In this document: in pieces, positions 1 to 8,203 of the stretch
How the letters are laid out: each line of letters opens with the position of its first letter
Position numbering within the stretch: the first letter of the stretch is position 1
Origin: Verrucomicrobiota bacterium
GTDB taxonomy: Bacteria > Verrucomicrobiota > Verrucomicrobiia > Limisphaerales > UBA1096
DNA length: 11,193 nucleotides
Assembly (NCBI GenBank): GCA_030747575.1
Contig: JASLKI010000042.1
Span: 1 to 11,193 of the forward strand
Direction of reading: 5' to 3'
Made by a program: the position numbers and the translations under genes
Notes under the pieces: model-generated
Databases searched by the model: none
The model's input: the letters and a program-made list of their open reading frames with translations, nothing else
What the model was told of the DNA's origin: nothing

Positions 1-1
1 C

Positions 2-1084
2 GAGCTGGCGCAACGGCTGTCGCTGTTTCTCTGGAGCAGCATCCCGGATGAACCGCTGCTAGCCGCCGCACGGGAAGGGCAGTTGCGGCAACCGGCCGTG
101 CTGGAGACACAGGTACGTCGCATGTTGAATGACCGGCGCAGTCGTGCGTTGTCCGAGAACTTCGCGCGCCAATGGCTGCGGCTGGATCAACTCATCACCG
201 CCGTGCCAGACTTCGACCGCTTTCAGGTGTACTACTCGCGCATCGGCTGCGAGCAGTGGAAGTTTGGCCTGCAAACGATGGTGGAGCCGCTGTTGCTTTT
301 TGAAAGTGTGCAGGTGGAGGACCGCTCGATCATGCTGTTTGTCGACAGCAATTACTCATACCGTTCTGATGAGTTGCAGGCTTGGTACACGTCTCCAGAG
401 AGTCCGTTTGGAAGCAAAGAAAATCGCAACCGTTTTAGCACCCACACACAGAATTTCCATAAGCGAAAATTGCACAGCCGGCGGGAGGGTGGAGTGATTA
501 CCACCGCTGCGGTGCTCACGATGACCGCAACGCCGTTGCGCACAAGCCCCATTAAGCGAGGCGCGTGGGTGGCCACGACGATCTTCAATGATCCACCACC
601 GCCGCCGCCCGATGTGGTGCCGGAGATCGAGGCGGATGATGCGACCATCGAGGCCAAGGGTCTGACCATCCGCGAGCGCCTCAAGCAACACGCCACTGAC
701 CAGACTTGTGCCAGCTGCCATGCGCGCATCGATCCGCTGGGTTTCGCGTTGGAGAGCTTCGATCCCATCGGGCGTTGGCGCGAAAAGTACACCAGTGGCC
801 TGCCCATCGACTCCAGTGGCAAACTGTTCGGCGAGGCTGAGTTCAAGGACATCGAGGCGTTCAAGGACGCCATTCTGGAGCGACCGGAAAAATTCATGCG
901 CGCCTTCAGCGAGCATCTGTTGAGCTACGCTCTTGGTCGCGAGTTGAAGATCACCGACAAGCCGTCGATCGATAAAATTACCCGGCGCGTCATGGCCGAT
1001 CATGGGCGTTTCTCCACCGTCGTGGTTGAGATTGCCAAGAGCATTCCGTTCCGGCATAAAACCGGGCAGAACGAAAGCAAATGA
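2..1084 (+). CDS. DUF1592/DUF1588/DUF1585 cytochrome-like protein, 3' part only
   Basis: The frame is open from the first complete codon at base 2 (ELAQRLSLFLWSSIPDEPLL), so the gene begins outside the window and 360 residues are visible. In visible numbering, residues about 1-125 match DUF1592. Residues about 180-260 match DUF1588, with the typical TSPIKRGAWV segment, a six-proline run at 198-203 and a CASCH site at 236-240 followed by ARIDPLGFALESFDPIGRWR. Residues about 275-355 match DUF1585 (FSEHLLSYALGRELK). CxxCH is the covalent haem-c motif, so an envelope location with haem is likely; the N-terminal cytochrome-like domain usual in this family would lie off the left edge. The biochemical role of the family is not established. 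Its stop overlaps the start of the DUF1552 gene (ATGA), the standard partner in Planctomycetes and Verrucomicrobia. The TTG at 83 is internal, not a start. Family call is confident; function is not. Confidence 0.93.
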   Translation, partial: ELAQRLSLFLWSSIPDEPLLAAAREGQLRQPAVLETQVRRMLNDRRSRALSENFARQWLRLDQLITAVPDFDRFQVYYSRIGCEQWKFGLQTMVEPLLLFESVQVEDRSIMLFVDSNYSYRSDELQAWYTSPESPFGSKENRNRFSTHTQNFHKRKLHSRREGGVITTAAVLTMTATPLRTSPIKRGAWVATTIFNDPPPPPPDVVPEIEADDATIEAKGLTIRERLKQHATDQTCASCHARIDPLGFALESFDPIGRWREKYTSGLPIDSSGKLFGEAEFKDIEAFKDAILERPEKFMRAFSEHLLSYALGRELKITDKPSIDKITRRVMADHGRFSTVVVEIAKSIPFRHKTGQNESK

Positions 1085-2379
1085 ATGTGCTGAGAGAAAA
1101 GCAAATTCCGAGGCGTACTTTCCTGCGCGGCTGCGGCGCGGCACTGGCGCTGCCTTTACTCGATGCGATGCAGGCCAGAGGCGCGAAGTCCGTCCAGCCG
1201 CCCAAGCGCATCGCGTTCTTTTATACGCCCAACGGCGTGGCGCAAACAGCGTGGCACCCGGCTGAGACCGGCCACAACTTCGCCTTAAGTCGAACGCTTC
1301 AGCCGTTGGAGCCGCTACGCAAAAAGATTTCACTCTTCACCAATCTCGATCGCGTGAAAGTGCCGGGGACAGATGGGCACGCGCAGGCCGGCGCGTGTTA
1401 CCTCAGCACTGCTGCGCCTGATGAACTTTCGCCCGCGGGTTATCCCCTCAAGCGCACCATCGACCAGGTCATTGCCGACACCGTCGGCAAGGCTACGCCT
1501 TTCCGTTCGCTTGAGCTCTCATGCAATAGCTTTACCGACAACCGCGAGTCGGTTTATTTCGACAATATCTCTTGGTACGGCCACGGCCATGTGGCGCGTT
1601 CTATCAAGGATCCGCGCAAGGTCTTCCAGCGTTTGTTCAATGTGCAGGAACATCGCGCCAACGGTAGCGTACTCGATCTTGTGTTGGCTGATGCCGAAGA
1701 TTTGCAGGGGAAGCTCGGTCGACTCGACCGCTACAAGCTCGACGATTATATGGACTCGGTTCGCACTGTGGAGCAGCAGATCGAGCGCATCACCAAGCGG
1801 CAGGTAGATATTCGAGACATTGGCCTTGAGGAGCCGGAAAAACTTTGGACTACAATGCGACGTGATGAATACATTCAGATCATGGGTGATTTGATGATCA
1901 TTGCACTGCAAACTGACCTCACACGCGTGAGTTCCATGATGGTTGCGCCTGAGCGCTGGTCCACGCCACTGATGTTCGAGGATGTGTTTGTGAAGCCCAT
2001 CGATCATCACGGCTGGACGCACAATCAAAAGAATGCTGGTGTGCTGGGTGATCTCGAGAAACTCGATCATTTTCACATGCGCCAGTTTGCGCGCATCAGC
2101 GCCAAGATGGATGCCATCCAGGAAGGTGAAGGCACGTTGCTCGACAACATGATGTTTACCTACGGCTCCGGCCTCAGCAGCGGTATGTTGCACGAATGCA
2201 CCAATCTGCCCACCTTGATTGCCGGCAGTGCGGGTGGTCTTCTGAAAACCAACCGTCACGAACAGCACGCGAAAGGCACCCCCATCGCTAATCTGTGGGT
2301 TTCCATGGCCCAAATCATGGGCGTAAAAACCGACCGACTCGGGGATAGCACCGGTTCTCTAAAAGGCTTTCTCGCGTAA
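1081..2379 (+). CDS. DUF1552 domain-containing protein, Tat-type signal
   Basis: A 432-residue protein of about the usual DUF1552 length. The N-terminus has a twin-arginine segment at residues 11-12 (PRRTFLRGCG) followed by a hydrophobic stretch ending near ALPLLDAMQARGA, which fits Tat export. DUF1552 hallmarks follow: PKRIAFFYTPNGVAQTAWHP near residues 41-60, TNLDRVKVPGTDGHAQAGA near 98-116, and the helical SVLDLVLADAEDLQGKLGRL to VRTVEQQIERI region near 197-240. No haem motif is present. The ATG overlaps the stop of the upstream DUF1592 gene by four bases, and no strong Shine-Dalgarno site is seen, so translation is probably coupled. The two families nearly always occur as neighbours in these phyla and may act as a pair in the envelope. 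Molecular function is unknown. Confidence 0.93.
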   Translation: MNVLREKQIPRRTFLRGCGAALALPLLDAMQARGAKSVQPPKRIAFFYTPNGVAQTAWHPAETGHNFALSRTLQPLEPLRKKISLFTNLDRVKVPGTDGHAQAGACYLSTAAPDELSPAGYPLKRTIDQVIADTVGKATPFRSLELSCNSFTDNRESVYFDNISWYGHGHVARSIKDPRKVFQRLFNVQEHRANGSVLDLVLADAEDLQGKLGRLDRYKLDDYMDSVRTVEQQIERITKRQVDIRDIGLEEPEKLWTTMRRDEYIQIMGDLMIIALQTDLTRVSSMMVAPERWSTPLMFEDVFVKPIDHHGWTHNQKNAGVLGDLEKLDHFHMRQFARISAKMDAIQEGEGTLLDNMMFTYGSGLSSGMLHECTNLPTLIAGSAGGLLKTNRHEQHAKGTPIANLWVSMAQIMGVKTDRLGDSTGSLKGFLA

Positions 2380-2398
2380 GGAAACTCCGGGAAGATTT

Positions 2399-3778
2399 AT
2401 GAAAGTTTTATTCGCGCTTTTCATTGCGTCGTCGTCGCTTTCAGCGTCGCCGAATTATGTGTTGATTTTTTGTGATGATCTCGGGTACGGCGACCTGGGG
2501 TGTTATGGGTCGAAGAAAAACCGTACACCGCGCATTGATCAGCTGGCGCGCGAGGGGATGCGGTTCACCGATTTTTATTCCTCCAGCCCCGTGTGCACCC
2601 CTTCGCGCGCGAGCCTGATGACCGGCTGCTACGCGCGGCGGGTTGGGATGCATGAGGATTTCACCGGGCACTGGGTGCTTATCCCGCGCAGTCGTCGTGG
2701 GCTCAGTCCCAACGAGTTGACTTTACCTGAGGCGCTCAAGGCCGAGGGTTATATCACCGCTTGCATCGGCAAATGGCATCTTGGTGATCAACCACCGCAC
2801 CTTCCCACTTCGCACGGCTTTGATGAGTACTTTGGCATTCCCTATTCGAATGATATGGCCAGCAAACGTCGCGGCGATCCGCCTTTGCCGTTGGTTAAAC
2901 AAAAAAGCGTGATCGAAGCACCAGCCAACCAGGCTACACTCACGCAGCGTTACACAAGGGAAGCGGTAAACTTCATCGAGCGCAATCGCAAGCGACCGTT
3001 CTTACTGTATCTGCCTCACACCTTCCCACATCTCCCGCTCTTTGCCTCGAAGGACTTTCACGGCAAAAGCGCCAACGGGCGTTACGGTGATTCGGTGGAG
3101 GAAATAGATTGGTCCACCGGCCAGATTTTGAATGCGCTTAAAAAGCATGGTCTTGAGAAAAATACACTTGTGATTTTCACCTCGGACAACGGCTCCAACG
3201 GCCGCAATGGCGGTTCCAATGCACCCCTATCCGGTTCCAAGGGGAGCACGATGGAAGGCGGCATGCGCGTGCCAATGATCGCCCGCTGGCCCGGCCGCAT
3301 TCCTGCCGACAGCACGTGTAGCGCACTGGCCAGCACCATGGATTTTCTGCCGACCTTCTGCGCACTAAGTGAAGCCAAACTGTCCAAAAACAAAATCGAT
3401 GGGCACAGCATCGCGCCGTTGTTATTCAGAGACGAGGGATCATCCCGATACGAGGCGTTTTTTTATTATCGTCGCCGCCAGCTTCAGGCCATCCGCTGGG
3501 GCGATTGGAAATGGCATCTCCCTTTGAAGAACACATTTCCAGCGTGGACCACACCAAACAACAAGGGCCGTGGACGACCTGGTAAGTTGGTGAATCTCAA
3601 AACAGATCTCGGTGAGAAGATCAACGTTCAGAATGCGAACCCCAAAGTGATGGTTAGGATGAAACAACTCGCTGCCCAAGCCGTCACCCAGCTCGGAAAC
3701 GAAGCCAAGCCCGGCACGAAGACACGTAAGGCAATGACTTTGGATTCCTCCAAGCCAATGGTTTTATCAAAACGATAG
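2399..3778 (+). CDS. Exported type I (formylglycine) sulfatase, arylsulfatase A-like
   Basis: A 459-residue sulfatase that hydrolyses sulfate esters, probably on a polysaccharide outside the cytoplasm. A short Sec-type signal peptide (residues 1-16, ending SLSA) precedes the sulfatase core. Metal-binding DD is at 26-27. The maturation motif CTPSR is at 66-70, where Cys66 should become formylglycine; this requires an anaerobic or aerobic maturase encoded elsewhere. GKWH (123-126), LPHTFPH (205-211), TSDNG (261-265) and SKGS (280-283) supply the remaining expected Lys, His, Asp and Asn active-site residues, so the enzyme looks intact. The ATG lies 19 nt after the DUF1552 stop, with GGGAAG at 2389-2394 as a close ribosome-binding site, which suggests the same operon. 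Substrate cannot be read from sequence alone. Confidence 0.95.
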   Translation: MKVLFALFIASSSLSASPNYVLIFCDDLGYGDLGCYGSKKNRTPRIDQLAREGMRFTDFYSSSPVCTPSRASLMTGCYARRVGMHEDFTGHWVLIPRSRRGLSPNELTLPEALKAEGYITACIGKWHLGDQPPHLPTSHGFDEYFGIPYSNDMASKRRGDPPLPLVKQKSVIEAPANQATLTQRYTREAVNFIERNRKRPFLLYLPHTFPHLPLFASKDFHGKSANGRYGDSVEEIDWSTGQILNALKKHGLEKNTLVIFTSDNGSNGRNGGSNAPLSGSKGSTMEGGMRVPMIARWPGRIPADSTCSALASTMDFLPTFCALSEAKLSKNKIDGHSIAPLLFRDEGSSRYEAFFYYRRRQLQAIRWGDWKWHLPLKNTFPAWTTPNNKGRGRPGKLVNLKTDLGEKINVQNANPKVMVRMKQLAAQAVTQLGNEAKPGTKTRKAMTLDSSKPMVLSKR

Positions 3779-3917
3779 CACCTTTTTTCATGCAAATCGC
3801 ATGACCAAACAAATCTGCCAATCATTGCTTAATGACCTGCATGATGACTCTTGTGGTCTCATCACCTGCTTTCGAGGCCAAAGGCAAACCGGCAAGCAAC
3901 AACTACCTGATTTATCC

Positions 3918-5249
3918 ATGACTAAATCAAATAAGACCAACCGGCGTTGTTTCCTGAAAACGAGTGTTTTGGCTGCTGTTTCTGCGCCAACGATCATTCC
4001 CTCATCCGTGCTTGGCCAAGCGGGCAAACCAGCGCCGAGCAACCGCATAACCGTCGGCCTTGTTGGCTGTGGCGGCCGGGGCGTGGGTGTGATGAACTCG
4101 TTCCTCAGAGAACCAAACGCGCAAGTCATCGCCACCTGCGACCCGTATGAGACCCATTACCGTGGACAAGGGAAGGGTCGCGCGCTTGGCCGCAAACCAG
4201 CAGCCGAGATGGTTGGTAAAAAGTACGGCTCAAAGCCCTGCGACACTTACGCGAACTACCGGGATCTGTGCGCCCGTGATGACATCGACGTCGTGATTGT
4301 TGCCACGCCCGACCATTGGCATGCAGTGCAGGCGCTTGAGGCGCTTCGGAACGGCAAGGACATCTACTGCGAAAAACCGGTCACCCATTTTTTCGCCGAG
4401 GGCCAGGCGCTTTATCGTGAGGTAGCCAAGCGCGGGGCGATCTTTCAAACCGGCTCGCAACAGCGTTCCGCAACTGTGTTTCGAAACGCCGTGGAACTCG
4501 TCCGTAACGGGCTCATCGGCAAGGTCAATGAAGTGAAGGTAGGTTTGCCCAAGGGGCCAGACAAGATTAAGGGTGATCCGACCGAGGAGAACCGTTCGGG
4601 CTGGGAGGATTACCAACTCTGGACCGGCCCCGCGCCGATGTTGCCGTATGTGCACGCGCGGCATCATCAGATGTGGCGGGTGCACCTGGCCTATGGCGGT
4701 GGCCAGTTGATGGACTGGATCGGTCATCATAATGACATTGCCCACTGGGGGCTCGGCGAGGACCGGGGTGGCCCGATCCGTGTCGAGGCCAAGAACTTCA
4801 CGTGGATTCCCGTTCCGGTTTACAAGGCACCGGAGCATTACGAGGTGCACTGCGAGTACGCCGGCGGCATCCGAACCAGCATTGGCACACACAACAAAAT
4901 GGGTACCAAGTTCATCGGCGAGAAGGGTTGGGTGTACGTCAATCGAGGGAAGCTCGACGCGTCAAACCTTGACTGGCTGAAGTCCGGATTCAACCCGGGC
5001 AAGTTCAAGGCGTACAAGTCCGGGAATCACACACGAAACTTTCTTGAATGCGTGAAGAGCCGCAAGCCGGCAATCTGCCCTGCCGAAACGTCGCACCGTT
5101 CCATCACACCGGGCCACCTGGGCTACGTCTCTAACGAGCTTGGCCGCGCGTTGAAATGGGATCCAAAAAAAGAACAATGCGTTGGCGACAATGAGGCCAA
5201 CACGTTGCTCAACAAGATGGACCACCGCAAACCCTGGACACTGGGATGA
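3918..5249 (+). CDS. Gfo/Idh/MocA family oxidoreductase with Tat signal
   Basis: An NAD(P)-dependent oxidoreductase of the glucose-fructose oxidoreductase/inositol dehydrogenase family, 443 residues from this start. The N-terminus has NRRCFLKTSVLAAVSAPT, a twin-arginine-like signal with RR at residues 9-10. The Rossmann nucleotide-binding segment ITVGLVGCGGRGVGV is at about 44-58. CEKPV at 151-155 carries the conserved Lys of the family's EKP motif. GSQQRS (179-184) and GGGQLMDWIGHHNDIAHWGL (about 260-279) are typical of the Planctomycetes/Verrucomicrobia subfamily and hold the likely catalytic His/Asp residues. The frame stays open back to an ATG at 3801, but that start would put 39 unremarkable residues before the export signal, so the ATG at 3918 is preferred; neither has a good Shine-Dalgarno site. 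The sulfatase genes on both sides suggest sugar oxidation linked to desulfation. Its last codons reappear inverted in the next gap. Confidence 0.92.
   Translation: MTKSNKTNRRCFLKTSVLAAVSAPTIIPSSVLGQAGKPAPSNRITVGLVGCGGRGVGVMNSFLREPNAQVIATCDPYETHYRGQGKGRALGRKPAAEMVGKKYGSKPCDTYANYRDLCARDDIDVVIVATPDHWHAVQALEALRNGKDIYCEKPVTHFFAEGQALYREVAKRGAIFQTGSQQRSATVFRNAVELVRNGLIGKVNEVKVGLPKGPDKIKGDPTEENRSGWEDYQLWTGPAPMLPYVHARHHQMWRVHLAYGGGQLMDWIGHHNDIAHWGLGEDRGGPIRVEAKNFTWIPVPVYKAPEHYEVHCEYAGGIRTSIGTHNKMGTKFIGEKGWVYVNRGKLDASNLDWLKSGFNPGKFKAYKSGNHTRNFLECVKSRKPAICPAETSHRSITPGHLGYVSNELGRALKWDPKKEQCVGDNEANTLLNKMDHRKPWTLG
5138..5165 (+). repeat. Inverted repeat arm 1, inside the 3' end of the Gfo/Idh gene
   Basis: These 28 bases encode the LGRALKWDP segment near the C-terminus. 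Their reverse complement matches 5386-5413 at 27 of 28 positions. The single difference makes the coded residue Asp here and Asn in the inverted copy. Confidence 0.85.
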
Positions 5250-5385
5250 CTACCAACACTTGCAGTCATTTCGTTAATATCCTCAACAGCCTTTGCCCTC
5301 GATTCACTGTGCTGTCATTAGCGACAACCCCGCTGGCGTCCAAGAGGACTTGGATAAAGGCATAGATGTGAATTTAAGTTTTTGG

Positions 5386-5413
5386 TGGATTCCATTTCAA
5401 CGCGCGGCCAAGC
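5386..5413 (-). repeat. Inverted repeat arm 2, relic of a Gfo/Idh C-terminus
   Basis: Read on the minus strand, this segment encodes LGRALKWNP, then reaches a TAA stop after PKT. It matches the end of the upstream Gfo/Idh gene at 27 of 28 bases. Outside the 28 bases similarity falls away quickly on both sides. It could be a fragment of a second Gfo/Idh gene in opposite orientation, or a short inverted duplication of the neighbouring gene. Confidence 0.75.
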
Positions 5414-5419
5414 GCTTGG
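5408..5419. repeat. 12-base perfect palindrome CCAAGCGCTTGG
   Basis: The palindrome overlaps the inner edge of the inverted Gfo/Idh copy. The same 12 bases occur again at 11102-11113 inside the DUF1549 gene. Role unknown. Confidence 0.7.
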
Positions 5420-5506
5420 TTTTCAAATAAAAAGGGTGAATTTTGTGTTGATGAGTTTCGCATCACTTCACTAATCACTTTATTCCGAGCTTGAGTTCAG
5501 TGGTGA

Positions 5507-6964
5507 ATGATTGAGAGTGGGCACGTGAACAAGCAACGGTCATTCATCCTCACGTTCTTTTTCCTTGTAGTCACTTCCTTTGCCGCGCCGAAGAAATACA
5601 ATGTGCTCTTCATTATTTCTGATGATCTGACTTCGACCGCGTTGTCCTGTTATGGAAATACGGTGTGCAAAACACCGAATATCGACGCCCTTGCAGCTAG
5701 AGGTACACGCTTCACCCGCACCTATTGTCAGGGTACCTATTGCGGCCCTTCGCGTGCCTCATTTATGAGTGGCTATTATCCGCATGCGACGGGTGTGTTG
5801 GGATATAAGAGTCCGCGCCCACAGATTGGCAACCGAGCGACATGGCCGCAGCATTTCAAGAATAACGGCTATCACTCCGCGCGCATCAGCAAGATCTATC
5901 ACATGGGTGTTCCCGGCGGCATCGAGCAGGGTGGTCATGGTGCTGATGACGCCGCCTCGTGGACCGCCCGCTTCAACAGTCCAGGCCCTGAATGGAAAGC
6001 GCCCGGCCAGGGTGAGACTCTGGAGGGCAATCCCGATGGCAAACGGCCGGTCGTGGGCGGCAACACCTTTGTGGTAGTGGAAGCTGAAGGTGGTGATTTG
6101 GTCCATTCAGATGGTAAAACTGCAGCGAAGGCCTGTGAGCTACTGGCGAAGTATGCGAAAGAGGAGCAGCCATTCTTTCTGGGCGTAGGCTTTGTACGTC
6201 CGCATGTGCCGTTTGTGGCGCCCGAAAAATATTATCCTCCCTTCCTGCCGTATTCCAAAATGAAACTGCCGCTCAAGGTTAAAGGCGACTGGGATGACAT
6301 CCCCAAGCCGGGCATTAACTACAAGACCAGCGTGAACATGAAGATGGATGTCCGACGGCAAAAGAAGGCCGTGGGTGGCTACTACGCCTCGGTAAGTTTC
6401 ATGGATGCGCAGGTGGGCAAGGTGTTGGCTGCGCTAGAAAAGACAGGACTGGAGGATGACACTATTGTGATTTTCACGAGCGACCACGGCTATCATCTGG
6501 GTGAGCATGATTTTTGGGCCAAGGTGAGTTTGCTTGATGAGTCCTCGCAGGTGCCGCTCATAATCAGAGTACCCGGCAAGAAACCCGCCGTATGCCATTC
6601 CTTGACCGAGTTGCTTGACCTTTATCCCACCGTTTCCTCCCTCTGCGGGCTGCCAGCCCAATCGCGCCTGCAGGGTAAGGATATCTCCAAAATGCTTGAT
6701 GACCCTAGGCATACTGTGCGTACTGCCGCCTTTTCAGTAGCACCCATGCGCCGTGGTTTTCTTTTACGCGAGAATGAGTGGGCCTACATTCAGTACGGTG
6801 AGAACGGTGCTAAAGGCATTGAGCTTTACAACGTAAAAAAGGATCCGCACCAGTACACCAGCCTCGCTCAACATCCTGTTCACCAAGAAACCGTGGTTCG
6901 TTTCAAAGCCCAGATGTCGGGCAAGCTGCGGGACATCCGCAACAATGATCTCAGTCGGAACTGA
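5507..6964 (+). CDS. Exported iduronate-2-sulfatase-like sulfatase
   Basis: A 485-residue type I sulfatase, closer to the iduronate-2-sulfatase/choline-sulfatase side of the family than the one at 2399. A hydrophobic signal peptide (RSFILTFFFLVVTSFA, residues 11-26) is followed by metal-binding DD at 39-40 and the maturation motif CGPSR at 79-83, where Cys79 is the formylglycine precursor. The family's GKWH position reads SKIYH here (128-132), as in iduronate-2-sulfatase-like members. RPHVPF (231-236) and FTSDHGYHLGEHDFWAK (323-339) provide further active-site His, Asp, His and Lys residues. The ATG at 5507 is used, but the in-frame GTG at 5525 is a real alternative: it is preceded by GAGAG with a 7-nt spacer and gives a cleaner signal peptide starting MNKQRSF. 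The gap before the gene is about 257 nt, so it probably has its own promoter. Substrate undetermined. Confidence 0.94.
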   Translation: MIESGHVNKQRSFILTFFFLVVTSFAAPKKYNVLFIISDDLTSTALSCYGNTVCKTPNIDALAARGTRFTRTYCQGTYCGPSRASFMSGYYPHATGVLGYKSPRPQIGNRATWPQHFKNNGYHSARISKIYHMGVPGGIEQGGHGADDAASWTARFNSPGPEWKAPGQGETLEGNPDGKRPVVGGNTFVVVEAEGGDLVHSDGKTAAKACELLAKYAKEEQPFFLGVGFVRPHVPFVAPEKYYPPFLPYSKMKLPLKVKGDWDDIPKPGINYKTSVNMKMDVRRQKKAVGGYYASVSFMDAQVGKVLAALEKTGLEDDTIVIFTSDHGYHLGEHDFWAKVSLLDESSQVPLIIRVPGKKPAVCHSLTELLDLYPTVSSLCGLPAQSRLQGKDISKMLDDPRHTVRTAAFSVAPMRRGFLLRENEWAYIQYGENGAKGIELYNVKKDPHQYTSLAQHPVHQETVVRFKAQMSGKLRDIRNNDLSRN

Positions 6965-7133
6965 AAACCAAGTTACGGGTTGTCATTAAAAACATCGTCA
7001 TTTCCAAACTGTTTATCCGAAGATAACGCTCTTTTTCTTGCTTGTGGAGGGGCGGCATTAAATTATTGCTACGTGATTCGCCTTTTTGCTTTTTGCAGTT
7101 GTTGGTACTTGGCCAAGCGCTATCGTTTTTGAC

Positions 7134-8102
7134 GTGGTGAAGCTCTTCACCATCCCGGGGCAACACGAGTACGGAGGGAAGCTGTTTCCATTGGCGATTA
7201 GCGCGCCGGAATGTTCCCTGCCCGAAGGTTGCAAGTGGGCGAGTGAAATTGCCGGCGAATTATCCAAAGCGGCTTTTGAGCATGGAGCCGTTTTGGTTAG
7301 AGGTTTGCCGATGAGCAAGCCGGAGGATTTCGATGCGGTCGTTACTGCTTTCAATTTCCAAAATTTCTCCTACGCGGATTCGTTGTCGAACGCCTATCGC
7401 ATCAACTACACGCCACGAGTTTTTTCTGCCAACGAAGCGCCATCGGATATTACAATCTTTCTTCATCATGAGATGGCGCAGACGCCGATTTATCCAAGTA
7501 AACTTTTTTTCTTCTGTCAAAGGGCTGCCGACGAAGGAGGCGCGACGCCGATTTGCCGCTCCGATGTTTTGTGGAAACGCCTATACGAACGGCAGCCCGA
7601 CTTCGCCGAGGCCTGCCGGGTCAGGGGCCTGAAATATTCCAACGTCATGCCGGCCGAAGCTGACGAGTCGTCCGGTATGGGGCGCAGTTGGCAAAGCACT
7701 TTCAGCGTGGACACCCGCGAAGCCGCCGAGGCGCGCTTGGCCAAGCTAAGTTACTCTTGGGAATGGCATCGCAATGGCGACCTCCGCGCCACCACGCCAG
7801 TGCTCCCTGCTGTGCGCGATCTCGGCGATGGGCGCACCAGTTTTTTTAACCAACTCATCGCCGCCTTCAACGGCTGGAAAGACACCCGCAACGATCCGTC
7901 AAGGGCGATCACGTTTGGCGATGGCACATTGCTCAATCCTGAGGACGTTGGAGTAGCCAATGCCATCGCCCACGAAGTTACTTTCGATATCCCATGGCAA
8001 GCAGGTGATCTTGCGTTGGTTGACAACTACGTTGCCATGCATGGTCGCCGCACTTTCAAAGGAACCCGCAGAGTGTTGGCATCTCTTGTGGCCCACGATT
8101 AA
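7134..8102 (+). CDS. TauD/TfdA-fold Fe(II)/2-oxoglutarate dioxygenase, At3g21360-like
   Basis: A cytoplasmic non-haem iron oxygenase, about 322 residues from the start chosen here. Counting from the GTG at 7134 (16 fewer than from the TTG at 7086), the metal triad is HHE at 111-113, that is His111 and Glu113, with the distal His303 in NYVAMHGRRTF. GTRRVLASL at about 310-318 carries the Arg likely to bind 2-oxoglutarate. From memory the protein closely resembles the plant clavaminate-synthase-like protein At3g21360: shared segments include GAVLVRG, RVFSANEAPSD, HHEMAQ, PSKLFFFC, STF and NDPSRAITFGDG. No signal peptide is apparent from the GTG. An in-frame TGA at 7074 limits the start. Candidates are TTG 7086, GTG 7134 and GTG 7137; the GTG pair fits the family's N-terminus best, but no ribosome-binding site decides it. 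Substrate unknown. The gene lies 101 nt before an intradiol dioxygenase. Confidence 0.88.
   Translation: MVKLFTIPGQHEYGGKLFPLAISAPECSLPEGCKWASEIAGELSKAAFEHGAVLVRGLPMSKPEDFDAVVTAFNFQNFSYADSLSNAYRINYTPRVFSANEAPSDITIFLHHEMAQTPIYPSKLFFFCQRAADEGGATPICRSDVLWKRLYERQPDFAEACRVRGLKYSNVMPAEADESSGMGRSWQSTFSVDTREAAEARLAKLSYSWEWHRNGDLRATTPVLPAVRDLGDGRTSFFNQLIAAFNGWKDTRNDPSRAITFGDGTLLNPEDVGVANAIAHEVTFDIPWQAGDLALVDNYVAMHGRRTFKGTRRVLASLVAHD
7736..7745. repeat. 10-base palindrome CTTGGCCAAG (coding)
   Basis: One of four copies of CTTGGCCAAG in the window. The others are at 4011-4020 (Gfo/Idh signal region), 7108-7117 (before or at the start of the dioxygenase gene) and 11109-11118 (DUF1549 gene). About 0.01 copies would be expected in random sequence of this length. 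Confidence 0.6.
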
Positions 8103-8203
8103 ACCCCGGTAGCGGTACAAAGAAGTTGTTGGATAAACTTGATTGACGGTGTAGTTTTTCGGGAGCAATAAACCGATCCAATTGAACCAATCTGGAAAAT
8201 AAA

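Larger units (their letters stand above)
5250..5506. other. Non-coding gap between the Gfo/Idh and second sulfatase genes
   Basis: This stretch of about 257 bases has no convincing gene, and it is richer in A+T than the flanking genes. It contains the inverted copy of the Gfo/Idh 3' segment (5386-5413) and a 12-base palindrome (5408-5419). A short repeated ATCACTT lies near 5463-5480. A + strand frame is open from about 5278 to a TAA after the palindrome, but it has no plausible start codon and resembles no protein I know. I see no clear terminator for the upstream gene. Confidence 0.6.

Noticed and set aside
356..1333. Minus-strand open frame of 325 codons
   Set aside because: It covers the reverse of the DUF1592 and DUF1552 genes, both firmly identified by domain motifs, so it is a high-GC shadow.
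3783..3804. T-run plus TCATGC-AAATC-GCATGA hairpin as an intrinsic terminator for the first sulfatase
   Set aside because: The T-run precedes the hairpin instead of following it on the + strand, and the minus strand reads A after the hairpin.
3801..3917. Longer N-terminus for the Gfo/Idh gene starting at ATG 3801
   Set aside because: It would place 39 residues before the twin-arginine signal, which must be near the N-terminus to work, and the ATG at 3801 has no ribosome-binding site and lies in a small TCATGC/GCATGA inverted repeat.
5278..5430. Open + strand frame through the gap, ending after LVFK
   Set aside because: No start codon with support, no family resemblance, and its last part is just the antisense of the inverted Gfo/Idh copy.
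7038..7066. TTGCTT-17 nt-AATTAT promoter-like pair before the 2OG dioxygenase
   Set aside because: Each box matches the consensus at only three or four of six positions, which is common by chance in this A/T-rich gap.
8144..8172. TTGACG with a downstream A/T-rich box before the intradiol dioxygenase gene
   Set aside because: The downstream box matches TATAAT poorly at any allowed spacing.
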